The notes: a model not told the origin generated them from the sequence alone. A stretch of 64,000 nucleotides of DNA from Odobenus rosmarus divergens (GCF_000321225.1 NW_004450287.1:993065-1057064), one strand, 5' to 3'; positions 1 to 11,812 are shown, numbered from the stretch's first letter. Numbers and translations: made by a program.

Positions 1-742
1 AAGCATATCTTGTTAAAAATTCTCTGCCTCTCTAGAGAGGTTAAGTGCGGTAATAACATACACCACTTGCACGTGTTTCCTGATGAAAGTGGACTGTGGA
101 ATTAAATCACAGTTGGCTCCAAATGTCACAACGGGATGAGGGAAGTAGAAACGGAAGAAAAGTGGAGCAACTAAAGCTAATGCAGACAGGTGTGGTGGGA
201 CACCTTTTACACAATCTGGGGAAAAACAGCTTTATTAGATGAGTCGTGTTCACTTTTTCAATGAAGCAGATTAAAGATATGAAACAATGTTATGGGTTTA
301 CAAAATGCAATAGAGATAATTCTTTTTTTTTAATCACAAATCTTTAATGGATCTCTTGCACCCAACTTAACATCATAGGAAGAGCGGCTGAATACTGACA
401 CAGTGTGGATGCGCAGCTTACTTAGAGCAGAACCCCAGGTCCCTACTTCAGAACAGTTCAAGTTAAACATCTAAATAAAGACTAAGAAAGCATAAGATCA
501 ATTACATTTTGTAAAAATATACTTTACCTCATAGCAGGCATGCTAATTGAATGTTGAATGGAGCGGATACTAAGAGGCAGCATTAAAAAGAGATAGACAA
601 GAAGTTAGTACAGTGATTAGATGTTATAAAACCTTGCTTTCTAGGAGCTTATTCTTTGGGCACCATGAAGACTTAGTCTACTTTTTGAGGTGGAGGGGAT
701 CAAAGTTATTCCAACATTATTTTTATTTTGAGCCAATTTTAA

Positions 743-868
743 AATTTTTTTAATTTTTTTTTTAGTTTGTTTATTTATACAATCTTTACACCCAACATGG
801 GCTTGAACTCATGACCCCAAGATCAAGAGTCACATGCTCCACCAACTGAGCCAGCCAGGCACCCCCTT
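743..868 (-). mobile_element. Short tRNA-type SINE, minus strand
   Basis: The T-rich tail lies on the left and the head on the right reads (plus strand) CTGAGCCAGCCAGGCACCCC. The element is flanked by TGAGCCAATTT copies near 732-742 and 870-880, a clean target-site duplication. It is only about 120 bp and lacks the pyrimidine-rich middle of the longer SINEs in the window. Confidence 0.8.
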
Positions 869-904
869 CATGAGCCAATTTAACCCACATAGTTAATAGA
901 ACTA

Positions 905-1070
905 ATAATTCACCCTTGCATTTTATAGCACTTTGAAAACTCTACAGAGCTTTCCCCTGTGTCTATAGGGCTTCTAGCACCAAGGCTCAGAAGTTAAATG
1001 ATTAACCAAGGTCACAGCAGAATCCAGAATGGAACCTGGGTCTTCGGGACTCCTAATTCAATGTTCACCG
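905..1070 (-). repeat. MIR relic
   Basis: Diverged MIR in reverse orientation: the plus strand shows the order AAGTTAAATGATTAACCAAGG, then CACAGCAGAATCCAGAATGG, then AACCTGGGTCTTC, as expected for an inverted MIR core. Confidence 0.6.
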
Positions 1071-2002
1071 CCTCCCCTCAAAAAACAAAGCACACACAGG
1101 CAAATACATGCACAAGTGAGGCCAGTGAAGGGTTCCAGCAGCTGCCTTTCTCGCACAGATTTGTGATCAGACCAAAATAAATCACCTATTTGACGACTTC
1201 AAGTGAGATTCTTAGATCACACCTTAGGAGTAGTATCAGTTTTCTAATAACAGACACTTGTACTTCAACCCAATTAACTAAATGTTCTTAATGCTCATTC
1301 AAATAACATTTGGCCCTTTGTTTTATTGGGACCAACTTCTTTCTCTAGGGCAATGCAGTTCACCGACCATTCAGGTTCAAGGCTATCTACTCTCAGCCAT
1401 CTCCCATAGAGACCGCACCACAAGATGAAAGCACTTTAATTTGGGGGCTCACAAAGTCACTTCACTGTAAATTGATGATAATGGTTGCTGTCCTTGAAAT
1501 ATTCTGATGACTGACAGAGAGTTTTTGGTAGGAAATCTTTCTTTCGGTTAGGCGGGACAGTCCAAGGTATTCTCAATTATATTTGAGTATTGCGTGTGTG
1601 ATTTAGTTTTCTCAAAAAAAAAATCAGTTGCTACAAATGACAATGTGTTTCAAGAGAAGCTCCCCCATCTAGTTTTGCACTAATATGTAATGACATGGGA
1701 GTATGATCTTGATATAAATCAAAATATGCTGGCAGTTCACATAGTCAAAATAATTGGTAAAATATTTGGATATCTTCATACTTAAAGTCGTGCATGACAC
1801 ATGCAAAGATCCATATTGCTCACCATTCTCTCTATACCATAAGAGTGGTAGATACCTTGGGTATAAGACTATTCTAGGAGAAATTTGCTAATTCTTTTCC
1901 TGCTTGATCTACTGCAGTGGGCTAGATCCATATTTGAAGGATAGAGATAAATAAAAATCATCCTTCTTAGTTTACAATTCTAATTGTATTAATTACAGTA
2001 GT

Positions 2003-2146
2003 TTACAAGAGTTTAGACCCTTCCAAAGAGTCTGTCTGTATAATCACATTTCCACAGCCGCTTTCATCATCATCAGTGATAATAACTGGATCAGTAGAGC
2101 TCCAACCACCACAACTAACCTCCTGCTCATCTATAAACTGTTTGGA
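2003..2146 (-). CDS. Candidate alternative terminal exon of TPD52
   Basis: On the minus strand a long pyrimidine tract (about 12 T, then CTTTTTC and TTTTCATTCAG) forms a strong 3' splice acceptor directly before base 2146. From there one frame stays open for 47 codons to TAA at 2003-2005, while the other two phases stop within six codons. The peptide is acidic and protein-like: it starts SKQFIDEQEV, has a TDPVIITDDDESG core and ends LEGSKLL. The open phase is phase 0, which matches the phase-0 end of TPD52 exon 4 at 9878, so splicing would give a 214-residue protein ending differently from the canonical 224-residue one. I do not recognise the peptide. It could instead be the last exon of another minus-strand gene, or a chance exon-like stretch. 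No transcript evidence is available here. Confidence 0.4.
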   Translation of the reverse strand, partial: SKQFIDEQEVSCGGWSSTDPVIITDDDESGCGNVIIQTDSLEGSKLL

Positions 2147-3417
2147 CTGAATGAAAAGAAAAAGAAAAAAAAAAAAGAGGACAATTAAGGTTCTTATCCT
2201 GGGATTTTGTAATTAGGACGCTAAGCCACTGGTCAGTTAGTGGCTAAGTACACGAGCTTAAAAAGTTATGCAGGCTTAAATGTTGAGGAAGACCTTTTTT
2301 GGGACCAGGAAGGGCAAAGTTGCAAGGAAGCAGAGGAAGCCAGTTCCCAAAGAAAGGACTGAATAGAAGCACAGAGAGAGGTAGAGGAAAGGAAGGAGAG
2401 ATGACCACATGGGGGGTGGGGGGGCAGGGTTGGAGAGGAACAGTGGTTTTCTTGGTTCCTGGAAGCGACCTTCATTTCTACCAGCTTTCCAATCAGCAGG
2501 GCGAGTCTGGGTGGATCCAGGGCTTGCTTCCTTCCCTTCCTTGGATTCCAAAAGAACTCTCTTTCTGTGCACCACCTTCCCCTTCTTGGGTCAGCTAATT
2601 TACACAATATTTTGTTCCTCATAACCAAGACTCTTCACTAGAACATTCATTTTGGCAGAAATTACCAAATTCTGGCAAAAGAAGGAGAGTTATGGCTGAA
2701 TGTGTGATAAACTGCTTTTTCATGCGACTCACAGACTGAATTCAACAGTATCAATAAAATGAAGAAAAAGGTAGAGAAAGGGCAAATTTCAGAAATCCAT
2801 GGTTAATTTTTAGCCACTGTCCCTAAGCACCCACGTAAAAGCTCATTCCTTCCAATGGCCATTTGGGGAGCTCTGTGCCCCCTGAACCAGCATACAAGCT
2901 AGTTAAGAGGGAACGGGTCAAAGGCAAAGTGGAAGAAATAATCGTAAAATGCATTCTCAACGCATCAAGTTGACCACAGGAAATTCAACATCCGGGGCAC
3001 AAGTTACTTCAGGATTATCCTACAGAAGAAATCAGCCCTGGGGTCATAAAGGTTGAAAAATGGAATTGTAAACGTCACCTGGAATTATCAGGGGATGGAG
3101 AATGGAAACAAGAAGGCAGTGGAGAGCTATGCATGAGTTTAATCAAGGGGTCTCCGCCGATTCGGTAAGAGATAGATGGTAATGGAACATCAATGCAAGG
3201 AGACGTCAGGAAGAAAGGGGAAACCGACAAATACGGCAAATAGGAGAAAACAGTAATACTGGAAATACAGATAATATTTTACATGTTTGATTTTACAGAA
3301 AACCAAGTCAGAAGTTGATAATTTGGGGCACTTAAGTCATTAAGCACCTCACAGGCCCCAGTGATTCCTGCAACGTGACTTGACTTAAAGAAGAATGTTA
3401 AAAATGATCACTCTGAG

Positions 3418-3585
3418 GGACGCCTGGGTGGCTCAGTCGGTTAAGCGGCTGCCTTCGGCTCAGGTCATGATCCCAGGGTCCTGGGATCGAGTCCCACATC
3501 GGGCTCCTTGCTCAGCGGGGAGCCTGCTTCTCCCTCTGCCTGCCTCTCCCCCTGCTTGTGTTGTCTCTCTCTCTGACAAAAAAAA
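3418..3585 (+). mobile_element. Can-SINE with intact target-site duplication
   Basis: Full head ACGCCTGGGTGGCTCAGTCG through the CT-rich middle to an A-run. GATCACTCTGAG flanks it on both sides (3406-3417 and 3586-3597), identical over 12 bases, so the insertion is relatively young. The tail is a bare A-run rather than the usual AATAAA repeat. Confidence 0.95.
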
Positions 3586-4558
3586 GATCACTCTGAGAAG
3601 TCTAAGAAACAATGCAGCATCTCTTGTAAAGGACTTTAGGGTCCTACTTGCTAGTGCTGAACTTCAATTAGCAGCAAAGACAAAGTGAAGAATACACACA
3701 CTTAATGTTTACGTGGGAATACATAAGGAAAAGCAAGGAAGTGGTAACGATAAGCTGTTTATTTTGGGATAAACACTGAGTTGAATTTGGTTGTGAGCAT
3801 TTTTCTATGTGTTTTATACTTCACAGTAAGATTCAAACTACACTCACTGAACAGAGAACGAAATCAAATTAATACAGATGCATACAAAGTACGGGTCTCC
3901 CGGCATTTGAGGTAGCCATTTTAGTGGGGAGAGCAAGGAGTTCCTAGCAATTTCAAGTCCACTCAGTTATTTGAACTTTTCTATAATCCATATTTAGATG
4001 AAATTCCATTTTGTTGGTGACTAGTTTGTAATTCAACTATAGGGCGGCTGTTCTCGCACTTCTAGCTTCCCTATGGAAAGTTACACAAAGCTTCAACGTG
4101 CCTCAACTTACCTAACTTCTCCAATTTCCCCAAACTTTAAATATAATACAGAAAACTTCAGAAGCAAAAAGCCATGTTGCTGTTGGACCAGAACCATCTC
4201 TAAGAGATATATTGTGAGGAATAGTTAAAACCATACAGCAAATTTTGTTAGAATTTTTCCAGCTTGGTTGGTAACCCTTAAATAGAGTATCAAAAGTAGG
4301 AATGTAAATCTGCATTCCTCAAAACCCTGCCCAAAAAAGAAACCACTCACTAAATGCTTCTCTACTTTATATTTCCTCCTACTTTAGAAGTTACTCTTTT
4401 TAAACGCTGAATGGATTTTTTTACATTTTCCTTGTTTCTTACCCAGTTACTTGATCTCGTCACCCCTAATCACTATAAAGGAGGAGGCATAAAAGGAGGG
4501 AGGAGGAGGGAAGCAATAGGTGGGACACAGACAAAGGGGAAGGGTGAACGTAACATGC

Positions 4559-4640
4559 TTACTGTGCACCAGGCGCTCTATCTGTGTATTATTATGCCAT
4601 TTTGCCCTCACAATAATTTCTTGACTGAAAGTGATAAACC
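4559..4640 (-). repeat. MIR fragment
   Basis: Plus-strand text resembles the inverted MIR 3' part: a GTGCACCAGGCGCTCTATCTG motif region followed by CATTTTGCCCTCACAATAA. Diverged and truncated. Confidence 0.5.
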
Positions 4641-4721
4641 AAAGTAACTGCCGGGCAGTGCCTAGAGAGGCATATTCTTCAACTATCGTTGCTCTGGGGA
4701 GGCAAAACAACACAGAGAAGA

Positions 4722-4905
4722 AGAATGCAGGCTCCAGAACTAGGGTGTTGCCTGGGTTCAAATCTCAGCCTTCAGCCACTTAGCTGTGTGACCTTGGGGA
4801 CGTCACTTAGTCTCTCTGTGGCTCGGTTTCTTCATCTGCACAATCAGAAAAACTAACAGCACCTACTTCAGAGGGACTATACAGAGCCTTGCCTGGAACA
4901 TAATT
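4722..4905 (+). repeat. MIR element
   Basis: Well-preserved MIR core in forward orientation: GGGTTCAAATCTCAGCC, then TAGCTGTGTGACCTTGGG, then a TTTCTTCATCTGCACAAT segment. These are the hallmark MIR tRNA-like B box and core. Confidence 0.85.
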
Positions 4906-5089
4906 TTTCACCATTATTACTACTACTACAGATGACTTTAATGGAAACACACATTAACATTTATTTCACATTAGATTATATTCTTTAAAACTTTCACAAT
5001 GCACATTTCAAATTGTTATTTCAGTGGCAACTCGAACCACACAGCCCAGACCAGAGGCTGGCACGTGGTTAGCGTTCAAACAAATATTT

Positions 5090-5114
5090 CTGAATGAAAG
5101 AATGAATGAATGAA
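5090..5114 (+). repeat. (GAAT)n microsatellite
   Basis: Short GAATGAATGAATGAA run next to a sequence that resembles the 3' end of an ancient L2 or MIR (AAACAAATATTTCTGAATGAA). Confidence 0.7.
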
Positions 5115-6344
5115 CAACTGTGGTAACTAAAATTAGGAAATATGGGCATGAGAGGTAGAAAAGTTCAATAAAGCTTCCCAAATTCTAATCAAGAAGTACT
5201 CTCTGAAAGAGAAGACGTCATTTCTTTTCCCATTAAGTGGTGGAAATTTTCAGCAAAACAGAATTGTCTGGAGTAACTTTAATGAGCCCAAAACAAACAA
5301 AAAATATGTAGAGGTTTATATAAAGAAATAAACACATAAAAAGGAGAAACTTCCTTTGGAAATAAAGGCAAAGTTAATAAGCACTTCCTCCTAAATAAAT
5401 CAAAGGTACTTGACTAACGAGGCTGCTGAATTATAACACTAAAACTGAGGTTTAACACTGGCACCAAGGAAAATGAGAAGGCTCTTTCAAAGTTTCTCTC
5501 AAAAAATTAAAGGCATGAGTCAATGCTCAGCATGTATGTGTAGAAAATAAGCAAACAGGAGAGGGGTGGATATGAACGGACTACCTGGTGGGGCGGGGGG
5601 AAGCTGGCTGTCCCCAAAGGGCCTCCCAGGATATTCTCGTTACGCTGACCCATGTCTGGCCCCCAGACACCTAACTCTCAGGGCATTCAAAACAGATCTC
5701 TCTGTCTCTCTTGTTTTCTCTGCTTCCTCCTCCTCACACACCCACTTGAGGTGTTAGACAAATATCTAAATCCCAAGTGCCAATTTATTAATTGACAATG
5801 TGGCATAAAAACTGTTGCCGAGTCTAATAATTCACGTCAGCAAATCATCCACAATCCTGTCAGAGAGTGAAATCATTGCCTCAAGCTTGCTGGGTAAGCA
5901 TGGACTCAAAACAAAGGATATTTGACAGGATTAACCAACTATTTCAAGCACTTGGCAAAAGAAGCCTCTCGCATCCATCTCCACGGGAGCAAAGGCCTTG
6001 CTGGGACTGAAACCCTCAAAATCTATTGTCCAAGCGCCCTCTCCTTGGACGGTTTCTGGGGCCAGTATTTGCTCCCTTGACTCAATGATCTAAAAGATGT
6101 GGTCTTTCTTTATATAGGTTTTCTATTATGTATGTTTTTATGTATTTCTATTATCTATGTTTTCACATATTTGTATGAGATATGAATACATTAAATCAAA
6201 TTACGATCAGGGCTTCTTGACCTAGAAATGATTTAAGTGTCTTTAGCCAACTTTTAATCTGTGAGAATTATAAAATTTAGCTTTCAGAAGATAATCTCAT
6301 GTCTCTGAATTTCCAAGTTTTAATCAAAAGCCTTACTTTAACCT

Positions 6345-6778
6345 CCATGTATCAATACATAATATATTATTAATGGAGGATAGTCAGAAGAAAGGCAGGC
6401 AGGGGCAAGGGGCCCGTCCTAAGAGGATTACTCTACACAACCCTGGAAGGGACCCTACACCCTTTCCCACGTGAACAACTCCCTGGTAGGTAGATGAGCA
6501 CATGGACAAAAACCCGATTGGGTGACAGGTGTAGGGAGGGTTAATCGGATTAAAACAGCCCGCCAACAATCTCATAAAAACCCCTAGACTTAGAAACGCC
6601 AACAGCAACCCTCTCAGGTGCCCTTCCTGTTCTTCAGGATCTTTGGACTATCCCTCAGTAAACTTAACTAATCACTCAATAAACTTTGCTTTGGTGCCCA
6701 CCACTCTTCATCTGGTCTACCTCTTCATTCTTCAAAGCGGCGTGACCAAGAACCATGGGCACTGAAGGAAAAGAAATC
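6345..6778 (+). mobile_element. ERV1-type solo LTR relic
   Basis: The order of signals is that of a gammaretrovirus-like LTR: a GC-rich U3 with CATAAAAACCCC serving as TATA region (about 6575), then a CAGTAAAC / CAATAAACTTTG poly(A) signal near 6677, and an R/U5-like CCTCTTCATTCTTCAAAGCG followed by CGTGACCAAGAACCATGGGC near the right end. No internal gag, pol or env sequence adjoins it, so it appears to be a solo LTR. The exact ends and flanking duplication were not resolved. Known of the family: solo LTRs arise by recombination between the two LTRs. It is non-coding. Confidence 0.6.
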
Positions 6779-6804
6779 CTGAAACATTATTAGAAACAGG
6801 ACTA

Positions 6805-6980
6805 CAGGGGGCACCTGGGTGGCTCAGTCGGTTAAGGACCTGCCTTCGGCTCAGGTCATGATCCCAGGGTCCTGGGAGCAAGGAGCCTGCCACTCCCCCT
6901 GCTTATGCGCTTTCTCTCTCTCTCTCTCTCAAATAAATAAATAACATCTTTAAAAATCTTTTAAAAAAATAAGAGAGAAA
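6805..6980 (+). mobile_element. Can-SINE with internal deletion
   Basis: Head GGGCACCTGGGTGGCTCAGT is intact, but the middle jumps from GGTCCTGGGAGC straight to AAGGAGCCTGCC, removing about 30 bases that include the tRNA-like B-box region. GAAACAGGACTA flanks it at 6793-6804 and 6981-6992. Confidence 0.93.
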
Positions 6981-7048
6981 GAAACAGGACTAAAAATGGT
7001 AGGGTATAATCTCAGTTATACATATCTGTGTATATATATACATATATA

Positions 7049-7209
7049 TTTTTTTTAAAATTTATTTCTTTATTTTGGGGGGGGCAGAGAGAATCCTCTA
7101 GCAGACTCCCCACTGAGCATGGAGCCAACTTCGGGCTCAATCCCAGGATCCATGACCTGAGCCAAAATCAAGAGTCTGATGCTTAACCAAATGACCCGCC
7201 CAGGTGCCC
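7049..7209 (-). mobile_element. Can-SINE, minus strand, diverged
   Basis: T-run on the left (7050), then a G-run with CAGAGAGAATCC, and on the right TGACCCGCCCAGGTGCCCC, the inverted head. Preceded by a TA-rich microsatellite at 7021-7050. Confidence 0.85.
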
Positions 7210-7379
7210 CTCAATTATATTTTTTAAATGAAATGAAAAAGTGACAGCCTAAGGAGCTAGAAAAGATCGGCAATACTCAACCTGTTCTGGTCAATTAATA
7301 AGACAGCACATATTGAGCCATCTTATGTACCTTTGCTTAATCTTCTTAAAGATATACAGCAAGAACAGGGACACGTACT

Positions 7380-7620
7380 GATGAATCATTCCTCAATAGC
7401 ACTTACATAAATATTCTTATATTTTTGTTTCTATCACATCTAACATTGTTTTACATAATCCAGTGTTAACAGGGCTCTTCTAACTTCACCCACTCCAGGT
7501 CCCCACTTCCTTTCCCCACTGCATCCACTCAAAGATTTTTAAGGTCTTTCTGTACAAGAACCATATCTGATTTATGGTTATATTCTTTGCACCTGTCCAC
7601 AAAATGCAGTCTAACGTGAG
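7380..7620 (+). repeat. Possible L2 relic
   Basis: Word order resembles the forward L2 3' region (TTCTATCACATCTAACATTG, later CCATATCTGATTTATGGTTA). Strongly diverged, so low confidence. Confidence 0.35.
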
Positions 7621-9877
7621 CAGGATGGACTATGTGACGGAATACCTATTCACTCAACTCAAACAACCTTAGATAACATGGTCTTAACAGCTGCCTAGAG
7701 CACATGGGACATTTTTAATTGACTACCAAAGATACAGAATCCCCTCCTATTGCTGATTTTATTTTATTTTTTTAAAGCACAGTTTTAACTTTAAATAATT
7801 CAGCATTTAGAGTTGATTTCCTCTGACTTCCAGGGCCAAGTGTCACTAGGACAGAAAAACTTCAGTTCTAAGTACATGTTTCCTTAAGAAGACAGACTAT
7901 AGCGAGTGACTGCTTGAGAAGACAGCTCGCGTTTGCGGGAACAGAGATGGAGACTACCGTGTTGCCTTTCCTGCCTACACCCTAAAGTCCTTCCTCCAAC
8001 TTCGTTTTCTCTATTAATTGGATAAAACAGTCTGTATGGGAGACAGAGAAGAGGTTTGTTTAACATCACTAAGATTCCTTCTATAAAGCATGGTTTGGGC
8101 TGACATCTTTTTAATGTGCTTTTTTTTAGCCTAGACTATTTTTCCTATTGCAACCATGAAATTTCCTTACATGTATAAAGGATAGAACTAGTGTAAAGAA
8201 ATTAAAAAATAGTTAAAAACTATAAGCTAGTAAAACAAGCATTGAAAAGTTGTATATTTTATCTTACGTATATTTTACCACAATAAAAATAATATTCAGA
8301 GTCACCTGTGTAAGTCGGGAGACTAACATCACGAGGCAGTACATATGCAGTCTATTACAGATACATAATGGGACCACGTGAAGGAGAATTCCAACATCCT
8401 TCCAAAAGCACCAAAGAAATTAAAGCATCAAAAACAAACAAAGTCAGACATTAAAAGGGAGGAATTCTGTATGCCATGGTTAAGCTGCTTCTTTTTACCA
8501 AAAAAAAAAAAAAAAAAGTAAGAAATGTCAAAATCATTTCCATATCCCTGAACCACAGTGTCAAATTATTCTTTTAATTTGTCCGTTACCCATGGGATAC
8601 AAGAAACCCTCCCTTAAAAACAGGTATGCACTAGAGAAAAAGATATTCCAAATGCAAGAAAAAGTATGTAGTAGACAAACACAACCATCAAACATGGCAT
8701 AATAATCTAATTAAGCACACTTGTTGTCTTAGACACCGGCTAAGCTGAAGGGATGGTTCAAGCTCTCCTTACCTAAAGGAATGTGAAAAGGCTTGCAATC
8801 TGCAAGAAGCCGCAGTAAGCATTAAAAAAGAAAGGAAGTTCTGGTAAATCTAAAACAATGAAATAACCTACTTTTTTAAAAGTTGTGTAAGGTTTTAACT
8901 GGACTCTAAAGTGCTACACAATCAAGCTGGCATAAAAAGAAATGAGAGCACCAACGAGAGGTATATAAATTGTCAAAAGAATCCCCGTGAGCTATGTTTA
9001 TTACACAATGCTTAAAATGATGACAGTCCAGATATAATAAGCAAGTCATTTGGTTTTTTGGTACAGAGTAAATAATACATTGATTGCCAAATTTATTCAA
9101 CCAATCATTCCCCACAAACGAAAACACAACATCATGCAATCTGAGGGTTTTGTTGGTAAAACAAAAAAACTTTCATGCCAACAGAAGCACAGCAAATTTA
9201 AACCATGTTTGTCACTTTCAGAGCTATTCTAATCAACATGGGGGGAGCTGCGGGGGGGGGAGACACACAAAAACACTGTGAAGTGGTTTTATCGAAATTG
9301 CCACAAAAATTCTGCAGACTAATCTACAATATAAATGCAAAATGAAAGGCAAAGCTCAATAACAAGATCTGGGCCTAAGCGTGGATGTAGAGAGAGCTTA
9401 CAAATTAGTACACATCAGTACACAGATAAGCATGTCATAATCACACCACGGTATAACAATGTCCCACAGAACTGAAGGCAGGTCTCAGTCCAAGCGTGCA
9501 GTCAGTGCTCCTGGATGCGTCCCCAGCAGGACAACAGGCTCGGCCCACAACCACAAACTTGCAACTACGAGAGACATACTTACCCTGCAGGATCAGGAAG
9601 GACCAAAAGGGCAAAAGTACACAACCAGAATTTTCCAACAACCTTAAATGTATTTGTAAGATGATTATTTTGAATGCTATGCCTAAAAGTTAGAAGGCTA
9701 CACCTAAAATAATTTAGGCAATATTTCAGGTCTGGTTTGAAGGAGTGGGCTCCCTCACTAGAAAAGAGGAGAATCCAGCATTATCCACAGCCCAAGTCGG
9801 GAAATAAATGCAACCACAACATACTTTAATTTGCCTCAGCTACTTAATGAGCAAGGAGAAATGAGGACATACTTTAC

Positions 9878-9974
9878 ATCTTCCAGCTTTTTGGTGATGA
9901 CTGATCCAACAGATGAGAAAGCAGCTGACGCCTTCTGTCCAGCCTGAGATAAGGTTTCAGACGTCTTCTTGTAT
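9878..9974 (-). CDS. TPD52: TPD52 coding exon 4 (residues 136-167)
   Basis: Minus-strand acceptor ATTCAATGTAG precedes base 9974. The first base completes the Ala codon split by exon 3, then 32 codons read YKKTSETLSQAG through to SVITKKLED, which is the conserved D52-family segment after the coiled coil. The 97-base exon ends in phase 0 at GAT|GTAAAG. In the canonical protein the next residues are Val-Lys; the first six intron bases also happen to read GTA AAG, so the following exon must supply Val-Lys itself or the boundary could be misplaced. The D52-family C-terminal exons are alternatively used in mammals, and the canonical ones lie outside the window or were missed. Confidence 0.95.
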
Positions 9975-11515
9975 CTACATTGAATTATAAAAGAACAAAG
10001 AAAAGTTAAGCTAACCTTTTCTAATAGCAGTTATTTAAAGCACAATCACCAGCTCTTGGAAAGCTCTCAAAAATTAAACAAATTTTTTTTTTTAGAACAT
10101 CCAAACTCCTTCACAATCACCAGGTGGGCATCATCAACTCGCCGGCTCCTCACCCCTCATTTGGGTGCTGTCTTCAGCAGTGCCCTAGGATGGCCACATA
10201 GACAGATGCCTATAAAGGCAGGGCCAAGGAAATCAGGGTACAGAGCAAAAACAGTCACGGAGAAACAATGAAAATGAGCCAGAGGCTGAAAGAAATTATA
10301 CCTCTTATTCTTTTCCACTGAAGCCAAACAAAACAAAAATGAAATCAAATTCCTCACATGCCTTTTATAACTTTATCTCCTAAAAAGGGACCAGAAGCAA
10401 GGTAAGGCTCATGTGTACTTTATTATTCAAATAAATCGTATGGGCTATAAATAATTTTTGGGGGGGGGGACATGTCTGCAGAGCTACCAAATAAGGACTT
10501 GCAGACTCTTGGCAGAGTACGTGTAAGGGGCGACACTCAAAATGACTTGAGTGTGTATCTGCGAGGACATAAAGCTAGCACTTACCACCTCCCTCTCCCC
10601 ATCTACCCGGGGATCAGTGAAGGGAAAATAAGAACAAACGAATATGGTAGCCACGAAGAGGTTAAGATCCTCACGTTATACAAAGGAATGCTCAGGCATT
10701 TTTACTTATCCCATCAAGATGAAACACTAAAAACAAAAAGTTTATGGCGCTACACAGTCAAAGAATCGCTTCCTGGACTTCTGTGGGTAGAAAGTGGCTC
10801 AAAGGGGATGGACACCCTAGTGCTGTCCTGTCAGGATGCCGTCAGCCTCACTGTTGCTGGTCACCAGCTCAGCACCGGGGACTAAAGACACAGATGATAA
10901 AGAATACACATCAGAATCTGTTCCTAGAAGCTTGCTCCTCCTGGTGCTGGGAAACACAGCTGCATTGTGATAATGCCATATCAAAATCTGTGTAATCAAA
11001 AAGACAAGAAGATTAAGGGGCTTCTGCCACCAGCACCTAGGAGAGGCGATGAGCCAAGAGTCTTATGCTATGTATAGAGCAGATGAAGAAAGACTTGGCT
11101 CTGTACTTGGTCAACCCTGAGTTCAAATCCTGCCCCCCACATTTCTGAGTTTTGTGACCTCAAACCTTACCTGATCCTGTTTTCTTATCTCAGGCTACCT
11201 CACCTCCCACCCTATTCGGTCATTTTGAGGACTACGTGACACATTTTTGGCAAGTCAATATACAACTGTTGGCACTTAAATGTTATGACTTCAACTCACA
11301 GACGAGGCTGGGTTTTCTTTCTACCCCCTAGAACAGTGTGGAAGACCAGAGTTAGAGAAGAGTCAGGTACACTTGAGGACTGGGCGGGGAGAGCCCTGTG
11401 TCGTACAAAGAAAAGTTGCAGAAGCACCCTCATCGCCTTTCAATTCTCCTGCCCAGACAAAAGGAGAAGTGTCCTTTACATTCTCTAGAAAAAGGTAAGG
11501 ATCAAGGGAACATAC
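9975..11515 (-). other. TPD52: TPD52 intron between exons 3 and 4
   Basis: Holds a MIR relic at 11085-11255. A 137-codon plus-strand open frame at 10472-10885 has no recognisable domain and is treated as chance. The remainder is unique sequence with a G-run at 10459-10469. Confidence 0.75.
11085..11255 (+). repeat. MIR element
   Basis: Forward MIR: CTTGGCTCTGTACTTGG, then GAGTTCAAATCCTGCC (B box), then TTTTGTGACCTCAAACC and TTTTCTTATCTCAGGCTACC, the expected order. Confidence 0.75.
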
Positions 11516-11664
11516 GCAGATGTTGCTGTCACATCCTGCCAGCCTTTGGCAATGTTCTGTTTTAGTTCCTGTAGTGAATTGATCCCAAGTTTCCGTTTGA
11601 TCTCTGCTAGATGCTTCTCTTTTGCTGCTAACACTTGAGACAGAGTCTGGATTTCTTCTTCTAC
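11516..11664 (-). CDS. TPD52: TPD52 coding exon 3 (coiled coil)
   Basis: Minus-strand acceptor is a C-rich tract ending CTTCCTCATAG before base 11664, and the donor is GC|GTATGT at 11516/11515. The 149-base exon starts in phase 0 and ends in phase 2. It reads VEEEIQTLSQVLAAKEKHLA, then EIKRKLGINSLQELKQN, then IAKGWQDVTATS. This is the C-terminal half of the D52 coiled coil, with leucine and isoleucine heptads, and carries the family signature around GWQDV. As known for the family, this segment mediates homo- and heterodimerisation among D52-like proteins and binding to partners such as MAL2. Every residue I can recall of the human exon is retained, indicating strong constraint. Confidence 0.97.
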
Positions 11665-11812
11665 CTATGAGGAAGGGGGGGTGGGGTAAAAATACAGCAA
11701 GAGTCATTCAATAAGTGAAGATTATTAATGCCAAACTGTGCTCAAAATTCTAGAGTCATTTAAAACCATATTTTGATTCATTTATCTGTCTCTTTAAAAA
11801 CAACATAGAGCG

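Larger units (their letters stand above)
1..2002. other. Region downstream of the candidate TPD52 exon
   Basis: No established coding exon was found. The stretch would be either intron between TPD52 exon 4 and the canonical last exons, or 3' UTR of the candidate terminal exon at 2003-2146. It holds a short minus-strand tRNA-type SINE and a MIR relic, listed separately. In 1-742 and 1071-2002 I recognise nothing beyond AT-rich unique sequence. A minus-strand AATAAA lies near 1321-1326 and could serve as a poly(A) signal, but this is weak evidence. Confidence 0.5.
2147..9877 (-). other. TPD52: TPD52 intron 3' of exon 4 (or to the candidate exon)
   Basis: Non-coding on present evidence. It contains two clear plus-strand SINEs (3418, 6805), one minus SINE (7049), MIR relics (4559, 4722), an ERV1-type LTR (about 6345) and a possible L2 relic near 7380-7620. 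In 2147-3402, 4906-6344 and 7620-9877 I see only AT-rich unique sequence with short homopolymers (A-runs at 2167, 8502 and a G-run near 9250). The canonical next TPD52 exon (family motif NSPTFKSFEEK) was looked for on the minus strand and not found. Confidence 0.7.

Noticed and set aside
2266..2628. 120-codon minus-strand frame near the candidate exon
   Set aside because: Overlapping open frames exist on both strands in this purine/pyrimidine-biased stretch; no domain and no good splice sites.
10472..10885. 137-codon plus-strand open frame in a TPD52 intron
   Set aside because: No recognisable domain, no splice or poly(A) context, and composition like translated intron sequence.
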